64,000 nucleotides of DNA from Planctomycetota bacterium. Its GTDB lineage: Bacteria; Planctomycetota; UBA1135; UBA2386. The notes under the pieces were generated by a model. That model ran no database searches, was not told where the DNA came from, and worked only from the letters and a program-made list of their open reading frames with translations. Position numbers and translations under genes: made by a program. Every line of letters begins with the position of its first letter. The first letter of the stretch is position 1. Positions 7,675 to 16,184 of the stretch are shown in pieces. The stretch is taken from assembly GCA_020638735.1 (NCBI GenBank), contig JACKHZ010000008.1:558001-622000 (forward strand), read 5' to 3'.

Positions 7675-8121
7675 CTACAGAACCGACAGCGTGACCGTCG
7701 AACCCGAGGCGTCCACCGTGATCTCGATCACGTAGCCCCGCTGTTGCGAGTCGGCCACGACGATCTTGGCGCCCGTCCGAGTAGCAGCCAACGACTGCAT
7801 CAGCTGCTTGGAGAGGAAGATCTTCGCGCCACTGGTGGGCAGCGGCATCACATCGCCCGAAAGCCCCGAGACGAGCACGGCCGACGCCGAACCCATGTTC
7901 GAAGCCATCTGCAGGCACAGGCCCTGGTTCACCTGATGACCGGCCAGCACGCTGCGCGCGACGACGCCCTGCTCGAGCGCCGACTCGTCGATCACGGCCG
8001 CGCACGGCAGGATCCAGACACCACCACCGCTCGCATTCTCTCCGCCCTCGTCGCCAACCGACGGCATGGCGAGCCAGGCTGCGAACAGCATGGCGAGAAG
8101 GGCGCGATGGAAGGTGGTCAT
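7675..8121 (-). CDS. Small secreted protein of the sigma-factor cassette, function unknown
   Basis: The 148-residue protein has a signal peptide (MTTFHRALLAMLFAAWLAMP, then SVGDEG). The mature part is a short mixed alpha/beta domain with ILPCAAVID, GLCLQMASNMGSASAVLVSG and a C-terminal GYVIEITVDASGSTVTLSVL. I recognise no family. It is the last gene of the leftward cassette kinase-like / sigma / zinc-finger-TPR, 60 bases after the third gene, and could be the exported target or sensor of that system. A TAGCCT box about 50 bases upstream of its ATG may give it its own promoter. Confidence 0.65.
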   Translation of the reverse strand: MTTFHRALLAMLFAAWLAMPSVGDEGGENASGGGVWILPCAAVIDESALEQGVVARSVLAGHQVNQGLCLQMASNMGSASAVLVSGLSGDVMPLPTSGAKIFLSKQLMQSLAATRTGAKIVVADSQQRGYVIEITVDASGSTVTLSVL

Positions 8122-8158
8122 GATGTGGTGAGGTCGGTGGAAGACGGCGACCAGCCGT

Positions 8159-8181
8159 GGGGGAAGGCTATCCTCTCCCCC
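8159..8181 (-). terminator. Hairpin after the zinc-finger/TPR gene
   Basis: GGGGGAAGG and CCTCTCCCCC form a strong stem with one bulge and a CTAT loop, starting at the base after the stop codon of the zinc-finger/TPR gene. It lacks a U tract. It may reduce transcription into the last gene of the cassette, and a possible -10 box (TAGCCT on the minus strand) overlaps it. Confidence 0.35.
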
Positions 8182-9315
8182 CTATCGGCGATAGCCACCT
8201 GCACCGAAAGCGCCGTCGGTAGAAGTCCCCTTCCCGTTGCCGCGACCGGGCGCAGCCTCGATCGGGAACCAGGCCGGCAGGGCCTCGGCCAGAGGCTTGC
8301 CGTCGGGGTGGGTGTGCACGAGGTGCAGGAAGTGACTTCGCCGGGACAACTCGTGTGCCGCCCAGCGGCGCCGGTGAGGAGCCTGGTCGTGGAGCCTCTG
8401 GAACCACCCCATGCTGCCAGCGAAGTCCCGCTTCAGGCCGTAGGCCAGCGCGAGGTTGAAGAACGCGGCGATGAGGCGCGGCTGGCGCGAGGTAGCGTCG
8501 GACGCGACGAGGCGCTCGAGCAATTCGATCGCGGCGTCGGTGTCCCCCTCGTCGAGCAGGATGTTGCTCAGGTTCGACAGCGCGTAGCCGCGCATCACCG
8601 AATCGCTGGCCCGATCGAGCACCGCCTCGAACTGCTTGCGGGCGAGCATGCGCTGCCCACGGGCGTAGTGCACGAGGCCGAGGTAGATGCGCGCATCCTC
8701 GCCCGTGGGATCCAACGCGAGACACTCGGTGAGCAGGCGTTGGCCGCGGGCGAGGTTCTCCTCGGGAGTGCGGAGCTGACCGTCGAACAGCTCGTTCGCC
8801 GAGACCCACTCCGGGCCGCCGCTCTCCGCGGAGCGCGACACCTCGTCCAGCAGACTGCGACCGCGCATCGCCACGTCGGGCACCGGCATCGGTTCCTTGG
8901 CGACTTCGCGGGAGAAGTCCGGCGAGAGCCCCATCAGCGCGAAGTTGCGGCCGAGCTCGTAGAGGATGCGCGACAACTTGCGCTGGTTCACCGTCAGCTG
9001 GCGGTGCAGCTCGTTGCGCGCGGCTCCGACCTCACCCCCGCGCTCGGGATCGCCGAACCCGGCATTGCCGCTCTGCGCCATCTGCTGGAGGCGCTTGTGC
9101 AGTCCCACCTGATGGCGAATACCATCGAAGAAGGCGCGGCACGAAGGGCAGAGGTCCGAATGAACGGTGACCCGACGCACCGAAGCCGGATCGAGTTCGC
9201 CGTCGAGCATGGCCGACAGATCCGCCTGGATCTGCAAGCAGGGATCCTGCCCGGGCCGGGCGGCCCGCGGCCGGGATCCGTCTTGTCGGAATCCATCTTG
9301 TCGGGACGAGCGCAT
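8182..9315 (-). CDS. Anti-sigma-type zinc-finger protein with TPR repeats
   Basis: The 377-residue protein has an N-terminal zinc-binding anti-sigma domain (about residues 20-60). LSAMLDGELDPASV is followed by HSDLCPSCRAFFDG, the H-x3-C-x2-C signature of ZAS/zf-HC2 proteins. A helical linker leads to a TPR region (about residues 170-330), with units such as ARIYLGLVHYARGQRMLARK and MRGYALSNLSNILLDEGDTD. No membrane helix is visible, so it is likely a soluble partner of the sigma factor encoded just upstream. The start could be the ATG at 9336, overlapping the sigma stop, or the one at 9315; the second leaves a 13-base gap and is used here. Confidence 0.78.
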   Translation of the reverse strand: MRSSRQDGFRQDGSRPRAARPGQDPCLQIQADLSAMLDGELDPASVRRVTVHSDLCPSCRAFFDGIRHQVGLHKRLQQMAQSGNAGFGDPERGGEVGAARNELHRQLTVNQRKLSRILYELGRNFALMGLSPDFSREVAKEPMPVPDVAMRGRSLLDEVSRSAESGGPEWVSANELFDGQLRTPEENLARGQRLLTECLALDPTGEDARIYLGLVHYARGQRMLARKQFEAVLDRASDSVMRGYALSNLSNILLDEGDTDAAIELLERLVASDATSRQPRLIAAFFNLALAYGLKRDFAGSMGWFQRLHDQAPHRRRWAAHELSRRSHFLHLVHTHPDGKPLAEALPAWFPIEAAPGRGNGKGTSTDGAFGAGGYRR

Positions 9316-9328
9316 GGTCAGGGCCCCA

Positions 9329-10297
9329 CTAGGCATCCGCCTGCTGGCGGTCACCGATACAGGGGCGGTCGTGACGAGAACGAGACGCGAGACGCGAGAC
9401 CGGACGGCCCGTCCGCAGGTTCGCGGCGGAACGAAGCGCGGTCGCACGACCGGAGGTGGACCTTGCGTGCCTCGCCTCGGCGGCAGGCACGGCAGCCGTT
9501 GCTGGTGTGGTAGCCGACGCGTCCCCACCCACGGAGAACTCGGCGAGCGAAACCTCCATCCCGCGGAAGATCTTGCGACGCCCGCGGAAGATCACCATCT
9601 TCAGGTTCTCGAGGCGGATCCCGAGTTCCGCGGCAGCATCGCGATAGCTGCGCCCTTCGACCTCGACCATCGTCAGCGCGCGCTGCTCCTTCGCCGACAG
9701 GCGACGGAAGTGCAGCAGGTAGAGGTTGAGGTAGAGCACGTAGGCGTGATTGACGACCGTCGCGCTCTCGGCCTCGCTCGCCGCGCGATCGGGGCGGCGC
9801 GTGCGCATGTCCTCGGGCTGCACGACCTCCTCGTCGATGGTCTGGAAGCAGGCGAGCCGCGATTGCCCCTTGAGGAACTTCAGTAGCGTGTTGCGGGCGA
9901 TACGGTGCCCCCAGCCGCGGAACGCGTCCGCGCGATCGGCGAGGAACCGGTGCGGGTAGCGGTAGATGTTGAGGAACACCTCCTGCAGCACGTCCTGCGC
10001 GTCGACGTGGTGGAACGAACGGCGCAGGTTGCACTGGATCGCGTGCAGGAACGACGCCCGGTTCAGCTCGAACAGCAGCGCGAAGACGGCCGGATCGCCG
10101 GTCTGTTTGAAGCTGTCCATCAAGCTGGTGCTGACCCAGTCGAGGAACAGCTGCGGCGTGTCGATGCTCGTTCCCGGCTGCGGCGCGCGACCACTCGCCA
10201 ACTCGTGCAAGGCCGGCGAACCGGTGCGCTCCCAGAGCTCGAACAACCGCTCGCTGAGCGAGTCGCGGTCGATCGAGATGTGGTTGGCGTGGAGCAT
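9329..10297 (-). CDS. ECF-type RNA polymerase sigma-70 family factor
   Basis: The 322-residue protein has a sigma-2 region: ASFLHAIQCNLRRSFHHVDA, then QDVLQEVFLNIYRYPHRF and GWGHRIARNTLLKFLKG. Its sigma-4 helix-turn-helix is LSAKEQRALTMVEVEGRSYR followed by DAAAELGIRLENLKMVIFRG. It should direct RNA polymerase to a small regulon. It is longer than usual ECF factors: about 100 residues precede region 2, and an Arg/Ala-rich tail of about 80 residues follows region 4. The start MLHANHISI is chosen; MARYRAIRR at 10354 is an alternative. It is followed by its probable anti-sigma/TPR partner. Confidence 0.85.
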   Translation of the reverse strand: MLHANHISIDRDSLSERLFELWERTGSPALHELASGRAPQPGTSIDTPQLFLDWVSTSLMDSFKQTGDPAVFALLFELNRASFLHAIQCNLRRSFHHVDAQDVLQEVFLNIYRYPHRFLADRADAFRGWGHRIARNTLLKFLKGQSRLACFQTIDEEVVQPEDMRTRRPDRAASEAESATVVNHAYVLYLNLYLLHFRRLSAKEQRALTMVEVEGRSYRDAAAELGIRLENLKMVIFRGRRKIFRGMEVSLAEFSVGGDASATTPATAAVPAAEARHARSTSGRATALRSAANLRTGRPVSRLASRSRHDRPCIGDRQQADA

Positions 10298-10446
10298 GGC
10301 CAGTTCGGGGCGACGGCCGACAGGCGACCTGCGGATCGCCCGATATCTTGCCATAGCACGCCTGGGGTGGGAAGTAACTCCCCGCCGCCCATGCCAAGGC
10401 CCTGGCCATACACCCAGGCCGGCCGGCGCCGCCGCCCGACGTGCCG

Positions 10447-11178
10447 TCAGCGCGGCAGGTGCAGCACCATGCCTGCGCCACCCGCCCCGAAGACCCCCGG
10501 CGAGACCGAGACGCCGAGCTCGTCCGCGGCGCGCCGGAAGCGCGCCACGTCGACCGCCTCGACGGTATCCGAGGGTTCGCCGAAGCCGTGCACCTTCACG
10601 CGGACACCGTCGGTGGTGCAAGCGACGTCGAGGTGCCGCGCGCCGCTGCCGCGCGTTCGCTCGGCGACCAAGACCATCGCCAGGTCGAGCAGGTCGTGCA
10701 GTTCGATGGCGCGCCCCCACCAGGTCACCGAGCCTTCGGCGTGCACCGACGTCGGCGCCGACGGATCGTCGTGCGATGCCGCGACCTCGCGACAGAGCGA
10801 AACGACGTCCACTGGCTCACACCCTTCGCACGCGCGCGAGCCCTCCTCGAACAGCTCGCGCTGCGCGGCAGCGCACCACTCGAGCATCGAGCCGAGTTCG
10901 CGCACCGCGCCCTTGAGCTGGGCGCGCGACGCCTCGGCGATCGTCGAGTCGAGGCCGTCGAGACGCTCGCGGACCTGCTCGAGAAGCACCTGCATGCCCT
11001 CGGACTGCTGGACCATGCGCTGACCGAACGCCATCGCCACCTGCTGACCTCGCAGCAGCCCGGCGCGCCGCCCCTCGGCGCCGCTGACGACGATCACCTC
11101 GCCGTGACCACGGGGCGGCTGCGGCAGGACGTAGTTGCCGTCAACGGAGTCGATTGCGAGCTTTTGGTCGGCGTGCAT
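10447..11178 (-). CDS. Degenerate histidine-kinase-like protein upstream of the sigma factor
   Basis: The 243-residue soluble protein begins with about 50 residues of unknown fold. A helical region follows (LLRGQQVAMAFGQRMVQQSE to AQLKGAVRELGSMLEWCAAA) that resembles a kinase dimerisation domain but lacks the phospho-accepting histidine. The C-terminal part (about residues 130-243) ends in VSPGVFGAGGAGMVLHLPR, like the last strands of a GHKL ATPase domain, but clear N- and G-boxes are missing. It may be a pseudo-kinase or phosphotransfer-like scaffold. It lies 149 bases upstream of the sigma gene on the same strand. The ATG at 11178 is used; 11220 is possible. Confidence 0.55.
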   Translation of the reverse strand: MHADQKLAIDSVDGNYVLPQPPRGHGEVIVVSGAEGRRAGLLRGQQVAMAFGQRMVQQSEGMQVLLEQVRERLDGLDSTIAEASRAQLKGAVRELGSMLEWCAAAQRELFEEGSRACEGCEPVDVVSLCREVAASHDDPSAPTSVHAEGSVTWWGRAIELHDLLDLAMVLVAERTRGSGARHLDVACTTDGVRVKVHGFGEPSDTVEAVDVARFRRAADELGVSVSPGVFGAGGAGMVLHLPR

Positions 11179-11257
11179 TTGGCTGGTCCGGGGGATCCGG
11201 CCATCGCATCGGCGGACCACCCCTACGGCCTTGAGCCCCGACGACCCCGCGCGGCGG

Positions 11258-11273
11258 TATCTTGTCGCCCATG
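11258..11273 (+). promoter_or_regulatory. Leaderless-type -10 box of the DUF1080-like gene
   Basis: TATCTT (11258-11263) is followed by seven bases and ATG (11271). No Shine-Dalgarno sequence is visible. Confidence 0.55.
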
Positions 11274-12728
11274 CTCCGCCTCCGCGCCGGCCTGTTGTTC
11301 AGCGTCGTCGGCTTCGGCGTCGCCGCCGGCGCTCAGAACGGTCGCGTGCCGAGCGACGCCGAGCTGGCCGCGGCGCGGCCGGGCCTCGTGCAGGTGCTCG
11401 TGGACCGGGTGCGGAGGCTGAGCGGCGGCAGCCCGCAGCGTGCCGCCGCGGAGCTGCTCGGGGCCGCCTACGAAGCCGACGACGACGCGACCCGCTACCT
11501 GCTGTGGCGCGAAGCGGTCGGCCTGGCCGAGGGCGCCGGCGACCTCGCGTTCGCCCGCAACCTCGAGGTCGCGTTCGCGATGCAGTTCGATCTCGACCCG
11601 ACCGAAGCCACGGTCGCGCTGCTGTTGCGGGCGGCGGACAGCGGCGACCGCCAGCGCGCGGCCTCGGCGGCGCTGTTCGGCCTCGCCGCGGCGCGCGAGT
11701 GCGCCGTCGCCGACGACGAACGTGCCATGCTGCAGCTCTACGACGCCGGCACGCGGGCCGCGCTGGCCTGCGACAACGCCGCGGTGTTCACCTTCGTGCG
11801 CGACCGCCTGACGACGCTCCGCAACCAACGCGACCTCGTGCACGCGTTGCAGGCGGCGCGCACGGTCGATGCCGAACGGGTCGGCGGCCTGGTCGAGGCG
11901 CTGACGCAGGGCGCGCTGCCGCGGTGGTCCGACCTGACGCTCCGCCAGCTGCGGCCGGTGCTGGAAGGGCTCGAGCGGTTCACCCCGGACCGCACCGTGG
12001 ACTCGCTGGAGCCCGCCGAGTGGCAGGCCCTCGCCGAACATGCCCCGGCCCTCGAGCTTCGGCGCGCGCTGTGGCGCTGCGCAGCCACCGCGGCGCTGCT
12101 GCGGCTGCGCCGCGGCGGGCGCGACCTGCCGACCGACGAACAGGACCTCGCCGCGCTGCACGGCACGTTGCTCGACTTGACCGATCGTCTCGCCGTCGAC
12201 GACGGCGTGACCCGCCTGCGCTTCGACGACGCCGCCGACCGCGAGCGGTTGGCGTTCGCCAACGGCGACTGGCGCGTCGTGGACGGCGAGCTGCGCGGCG
12301 CCTCGAGCGGCTCCGACAACTTCGCCACCCACCGGGTGCGCTTCGGGGCGCTGCGCACCGTCGTGATCCGCGGCGGCATCCGCTCCGCCGACGGCCTCAA
12401 CTTCCGCTGCAAGGTCGGCGACGTGAACCTGCTGCTCAACTGGGAGGTCGCCGACGAGAACCACCTGTGGCTCGACGGCAAGCGCTTCGCCGTGCAGCCA
12501 CGGCTGCTCGAACCCGGCAAGGAACACACCGTCGCGCTGTTCGCCGAGGGCACCCGCTGCGACGTCTTCATCGACGGGCGGTTGATCTGGACGGCCAGCC
12601 TGACGACGCAGCTCGCCGGTACGATCACCGTCTACCCGGCGCTCGGCAGCGAGATCTTCGTGCGCGAGATCCTGATCGACGGTGATCCCGACGGCGTCGT
12701 CGATGCGCCGTCGGGCACGCTGATGTAG
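11271..12728 (+). CDS. Secreted protein with a C-terminal DUF1080/LamG-like domain
   Basis: The 485-residue protein starts with a signal peptide (MLRLRAGLLFSVVGFGVAAG, then AQ). Residues of about 35-310 are Ala/Leu/Arg-rich helices that look like degenerate TPR-type repeats. The C-terminal 170 residues form a jelly-roll of the 3-keto-disaccharide hydrolase (DUF1080) or LamG type: LAFANGDWRVVDGELRGASS, then VVIRGGIRSADGLNFRCKVG and CDVFIDGRLIWTASL. Such domains bind or cleave glycans outside the cell. The catalytic set of DUF1080 cannot be confirmed by eye. The stop codon overlaps the -10 box of queG. Confidence 0.7.
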   Translation: MLRLRAGLLFSVVGFGVAAGAQNGRVPSDAELAAARPGLVQVLVDRVRRLSGGSPQRAAAELLGAAYEADDDATRYLLWREAVGLAEGAGDLAFARNLEVAFAMQFDLDPTEATVALLLRAADSGDRQRAASAALFGLAAARECAVADDERAMLQLYDAGTRAALACDNAAVFTFVRDRLTTLRNQRDLVHALQAARTVDAERVGGLVEALTQGALPRWSDLTLRQLRPVLEGLERFTPDRTVDSLEPAEWQALAEHAPALELRRALWRCAATAALLRLRRGGRDLPTDEQDLAALHGTLLDLTDRLAVDDGVTRLRFDDAADRERLAFANGDWRVVDGELRGASSGSDNFATHRVRFGALRTVVIRGGIRSADGLNFRCKVGDVNLLLNWEVADENHLWLDGKRFAVQPRLLEPGKEHTVALFAEGTRCDVFIDGRLIWTASLTTQLAGTITVYPALGSEIFVREILIDGDPDGVVDAPSGTLM

Positions 12729-12744
12729 CCTGCGCGGCCGCGTG
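12726..12744 (+). promoter_or_regulatory. -10 box of queG overlapping the upstream stop codon
   Basis: TAGCCT (12726-12731) contains the TAG stop of the preceding gene and lies ten bases before the GTG start of queG. Confidence 0.4.
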
Positions 12745-13863
12745 CCACCGACTCCCGAGACGATCCGCGCCATCGCCCACGAGGCCGGCTTCGACATCGT
12801 GCGCTTCGGCCCGGCCGAGCCCGGCGAGCACGGCGCGCACTTCAGCCGGTGGCTCGAGGCCGGTCGCCACGGCGAGATGCGCTACCTCGAGCAGAATCGT
12901 GAGCGCGTGCTCGACCCGCAGCGCTGGCGCGCCGGGGTGCGGTCGGCGATCGCGCTGGCCGTGGACTACGGCGGCCCAGCGGGCGAGCTGCCCGGCGGCG
13001 GCCGCGTCGCCCGCTACGCGGTCGGCCGGGACTACCACCGCTGGCTCCGCGAACGCGTGTTCACGCTGCGTACGAAGCTCGAGTCGGCGGGACTCCCGTA
13101 CGGCTCGATGAACGGCGGCACCGACGCGGTGCCGGTGCTCGAACGCGCGCTGGCGACGCGCGCCGGCATCGGCTTCCTGGCCAAGAGCGCGATGGTCATC
13201 TCACCGAGCCACGGCCCGTACCTGCAGCTCGCCGAGTTGCTGACCGGCGCAGAGCTGCCGTTCGACCCGCCGGCGCCCGGCAGCTGCGGCTCCTGCACGG
13301 CGTGCCTCGACGCCTGCCCGACGCAGGCGATCACCGCGCCGTTCGAGGTCGATGCACGACGCTGCCTCAGCTACACGACCATCGAGCTGCGCGGCATGGT
13401 GCCGCGCGAGCTGCGCGCGGCGCAGGGCGAGTGGTTGTTCGGCTGCGACGTCTGCCTCGAGGTCTGCCCGTTCACCCGCCGCAGCGGCCGCCGCGACACC
13501 GTCGGCGAACAACGCCCCAAGGAGCTGCGGCCGCACCCGATCGTCACCACCTGGACGCTCGTCGACGTGCTGTCGATGGACGAGCGTCGCTACCAGGAGG
13601 AGTTCGTCGGCACGGCGATGCGGCGCGCAGAGCGCAGCGGCATGCGGCGCAACGCGGCGACCGTGCTCGGCAACCGGCGCGAGGAGCGGGCGCTGCCGGC
13701 GCTCCTGCAGGCGCTCGACGACCCGGATCCGGTCGTGCGCGGCACCGCCGCCTGGGCGATCGGACGCATCGACGCGGCGCGGCCCGAGCTCGAACGCGCC
13801 CGCGTCACGGAAGCCGACCCGCAGGTGCGCGCCGAGATCGAACACGCGCTCGACCGCGGCTAG
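12742..13863 (+). CDS. queG: Epoxyqueuosine reductase
   Basis: QueG reduces epoxyqueuosine to queuosine at the wobble base of tRNAs with GUN anticodons, using a cobalamin and two [4Fe-4S] clusters. The 373-residue protein shows the proton-donor aspartate in NGGTDAVPVLERALA (Asp128). The cluster cysteines lie in CGSCTACLDACP (Cys182, 185, 188, 192), at Cys208, and in CDVCLEVCP (Cys235, 238, 242). The C-terminal 70 residues form HEAT-type repeats (LLQALDDPDPVVRGTAAWAI), as in typical QueG. The start is GTG. queA is about 10 kb away on the other strand, so the pathway genes are not clustered. Confidence 0.93.
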   Translation: MPPTPETIRAIAHEAGFDIVRFGPAEPGEHGAHFSRWLEAGRHGEMRYLEQNRERVLDPQRWRAGVRSAIALAVDYGGPAGELPGGGRVARYAVGRDYHRWLRERVFTLRTKLESAGLPYGSMNGGTDAVPVLERALATRAGIGFLAKSAMVISPSHGPYLQLAELLTGAELPFDPPAPGSCGSCTACLDACPTQAITAPFEVDARRCLSYTTIELRGMVPRELRAAQGEWLFGCDVCLEVCPFTRRSGRRDTVGEQRPKELRPHPIVTTWTLVDVLSMDERRYQEEFVGTAMRRAERSGMRRNAATVLGNRREERALPALLQALDDPDPVVRGTAAWAIGRIDAARPELERARVTEADPQVRAEIEHALDRG

Positions 13864-14123
13864 ACCGGGCGGAGCCGTCGCCGATGCGCGACCGTCCGAT
13901 CGACGCGACGATTCGCCGCTTGCGCCGGCGGCATCGACGCCTCGACCCGCGCCCGCGGCGACGGCCCTCGCCGGCGTCGCGCCGATGCGACCCGCCCGAG
14001 GTCGGACCGAGGGGTGGGCGCGCCTTCCCACCGGCCGCGGCAAGCTCCGTTGCGAAGGCGCGCCGTCGCGGCAGCGCGCCCCGACCGCTGCGTGACTGGC
14101 AAGCGCGTTGCTCTGCACCGTTC
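13864..14123. other. 260-base gap with no recognised gene
   Basis: Between queG and the zinc-ribbon gene there is GC-rich sequence in which I see no convincing reading frame, no TANNNT box in the short-spacing arrangement and no long hairpin. The zinc-ribbon frame stays open upstream of its GTG, but the residues there are arginine-rich shadow sequence. Confidence 0.4.
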
Positions 14124-14342
14124 GTGACCGACGCCAACCGCAAGCAGGACCTCACGACGAGCCACGCCGAGTTCTACACCGAGCAGAAGTGGTGCGACCA
14201 CTGCAAGACCTACGTGCGGTTCCTGATGAGCGTCAACCACAGCTACTGCATCGACTGCGGCGGCCGCGTGCGGCTGTTCAACCGCAACGACTCCCGCGAC
14301 TTCCAGGAGACGGTGCAGCGCCACAAGTGGCAGGCCAGCTGA
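14124..14342 (+). CDS. Small zinc-ribbon protein
   Basis: The 72-residue protein reads from a GTG as VTDANRKQDLTTSHAEFYTE and contains two CxxC knuckles, WCDHCKTYVRFLMSVN and YCIDCGGRVRLFN, separated by 17 residues. This is a compact zinc ribbon. It has no signal peptide, is rich in charged and aromatic residues, and ends in QETVQRHKWQAS. The even composition and intact knuckles argue that it is a real conserved small protein, perhaps a nucleic-acid- or protein-binding adaptor. I know no assigned function. A hairpin terminator candidate follows 125 bases downstream. Confidence 0.7.
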   Translation: MTDANRKQDLTTSHAEFYTEQKWCDHCKTYVRFLMSVNHSYCIDCGGRVRLFNRNDSRDFQETVQRHKWQAS

Positions 14343-14466
14343 GGCGTTCCCCCGCCGTCCTGGCCAGCCTGTTCCCCAGCCCGACTACGCCCTCATCCAC
14401 CCCGCTCTCGCCCTCGCCCGCACCGCTGACGACCGACCCGACCGACGCCCCTGATCCCCGCTCGCG

Positions 14467-14491
14467 ACCCGCCGGCCACCTCCCGGCGGGT
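14467..14491 (+). terminator. Candidate terminator between the zinc-ribbon gene and pruA
   Basis: A perfect 9-bp stem, ACCCGCCGG (14467-14475) and CCGGCGGGT (14483-14491) with a 7-base loop, is followed by TGCTTGCGTTT. This is the closest to a U-rich tail seen in the window. It lies 73 bases before the pruA start, so attenuation of pruA is also possible. Confidence 0.5.
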
Positions 14492-14564
14492 TGCTTGCGT
14501 TTGCGCCCGGCAGCACCCATCCTGGCGGCCTGATCCCAAGGCCCATTCCCCGCAGGACGCCGCC

Positions 14565-16121
14565 GTGCAGCTGCCCGACTTCCGCAACGAACCGTTCACC
14601 GACTTCTCCCGCCCCGACAACCGCGAGGCCTTCCAGCAGGCCCTGCAGAAGATCCAGAACGAGGTGCTCGGCCGCACCTGGCCGTGCTGGATCGGCGGTG
14701 AGGAGGTCCGCGGCGACACGACGTTCGACGGCCACGATCCGGGCGAGCTGACGCGACTGATCGGCAAGTACCAGAAGCTCACCGAGGCCGACGCCACCGT
14801 CGCCGTCGAGAAGGCCCACGCGGCGTTCCGCGACTGGTCGCAGACCGACGCCGAGTATCGCGTCGGCATCTTCATGCGCGCCGCGCAGACGCTGCGCGAG
14901 CGCAAGCACGAGTTCTCGGCGATGCTCTGCTACGAGGTCGGCAAGACCTGGGCGGAGGCCGACGGCGACACCGCCGAGGCGATCGACTTCCTCGAGTACT
15001 ACGCGCTGCAGATGCTCAAGATGTCGCAGCCGCAGCCGGTCACGCCGGTCGCCGGCGAGCGCAACCAGATGGTCTACATCCCCCTCGGCGTGGGCGCGAT
15101 CATCCCGCCGTGGAACTTCCCGCTGGCGATCATGGCCGGCATGACGGCCGCCGCGCTGCTGGCCGGCAACACCGTCGTGCTCAAGCCGGCGTCGCAGTCG
15201 CCCGGCGTCGCGGCGATGTGGGTCGACCTGATGTACGAGTGCGGCCTGCCGAAGCAGGTGCTCAACTTCATCACCGGTCCGGGCTCGTCGGTAGGCGCGG
15301 CGATGGTGCAGCACAAGCTGACGCGCTTCATCTCGTTCACCGGCAGCAAGGACGTCGGCCTGTGGATCTTCGACAAGGCGTCGAAGGTGCAGCCGGGTCA
15401 GATCTGGATGAAGCGTCTGGTCGCCGAGATGGGCGGCAAGGACAGCATCCTCGTCGACGCCGAGTGCGACCTCGAGGCGGCGGCGGACGCGGTGGTCGCG
15501 TCGGCGTTCGGCTACCAGGGCCAGAAGTGCTCGGCCTGCAGCCGCGCGATCGTGCACGCCGGCGTCTACGACCGCTTCGTGGCGATGATCCCGCCGCGCG
15601 TCGAGCGCATCCAGGTCGGCCACCCGAGCGAGCAGGGCAAGGGCTTCGGGCCGATGATCGACGGCGCCGCCAAGCGCAAGACGATGGAGTACATCGAGGC
15701 CGGCAAGAAGGAAGGCCGCCTGCTGATCGGCGGCGGCGAAGGCTCGACCTCGGGCTACTACGTGATGCCGACGGTGTTCGCCGACGTCGCGCCGGACGCG
15801 CGCATCTCGCAGGAGGAGATCTTCGGGCCGGTGCTCGCCATCATCAAGGCGAACGACTTCGCGCACGGCCTCGAGATCGCCAACAACACCGAGTACGGCC
15901 TGACCGGCTCGGTGTTCACCCACAACCCGGCGCACAAGGAGATGGCCGTGCGCCACTTCCACGTCGGCAACTTCTACATCAACCGCAAGTGCACCGGCGC
16001 GCTGGTCGGCGCCCACCCGTTCGGCGGTTTCAACATGTCGGGCACCGACAGCAAGGCCGGCGGCCCCGACTACCTGCTGCAGTTCCTGCAGGCGAAGACG
16101 ATCAGCGAGAAGATCGGCTGA
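14565..16121 (+). CDS. pruA: L-glutamate gamma-semialdehyde dehydrogenase (delta-1-pyrroline-5-carboxylate dehydrogenase)
   Basis: This 518-residue aldehyde dehydrogenase oxidises glutamate semialdehyde to glutamate with NAD, the last step of proline and arginine catabolism. It carries the catalytic asparagine in IIPPWNFPLAI and the NAD-binding turn FISFTGSKDVG. The general-base glutamate is in RLVAEMGGKDSI and the nucleophilic cysteine in YQGQKCSACSRAI. Length and the N-terminal FRNEPFTDFSRPDNR match the RocA/PruA class, and the C-terminal PFGGFNMSGTDSKAGG is characteristic. There is no proline dehydrogenase domain, so it is a monofunctional enzyme. The start is GTG, with AGGA eight bases upstream. 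Confidence 0.93.
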   Translation: MQLPDFRNEPFTDFSRPDNREAFQQALQKIQNEVLGRTWPCWIGGEEVRGDTTFDGHDPGELTRLIGKYQKLTEADATVAVEKAHAAFRDWSQTDAEYRVGIFMRAAQTLRERKHEFSAMLCYEVGKTWAEADGDTAEAIDFLEYYALQMLKMSQPQPVTPVAGERNQMVYIPLGVGAIIPPWNFPLAIMAGMTAAALLAGNTVVLKPASQSPGVAAMWVDLMYECGLPKQVLNFITGPGSSVGAAMVQHKLTRFISFTGSKDVGLWIFDKASKVQPGQIWMKRLVAEMGGKDSILVDAECDLEAAADAVVASAFGYQGQKCSACSRAIVHAGVYDRFVAMIPPRVERIQVGHPSEQGKGFGPMIDGAAKRKTMEYIEAGKKEGRLLIGGGEGSTSGYYVMPTVFADVAPDARISQEEIFGPVLAIIKANDFAHGLEIANNTEYGLTGSVFTHNPAHKEMAVRHFHVGNFYINRKCTGALVGAHPFGGFNMSGTDSKAGGPDYLLQFLQAKTISEKIG

Positions 16122-16168
16122 TCGCGGCTTCGCCGGTCCGACGACGAACGCCGCGCAGTGCGCCCCGC

Positions 16169-16184
16169 TAGCATGCGTCGCATG
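16169..16184 (+). promoter_or_regulatory. -10 box that decides the start of the regulatory-domain protein
   Basis: TAGCAT (16169-16174) is followed by seven bases and ATG (16182). It contains the earlier in-frame ATG (16173), which would lie upstream of the transcription start, so 16182 is preferred. Confidence 0.55.
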
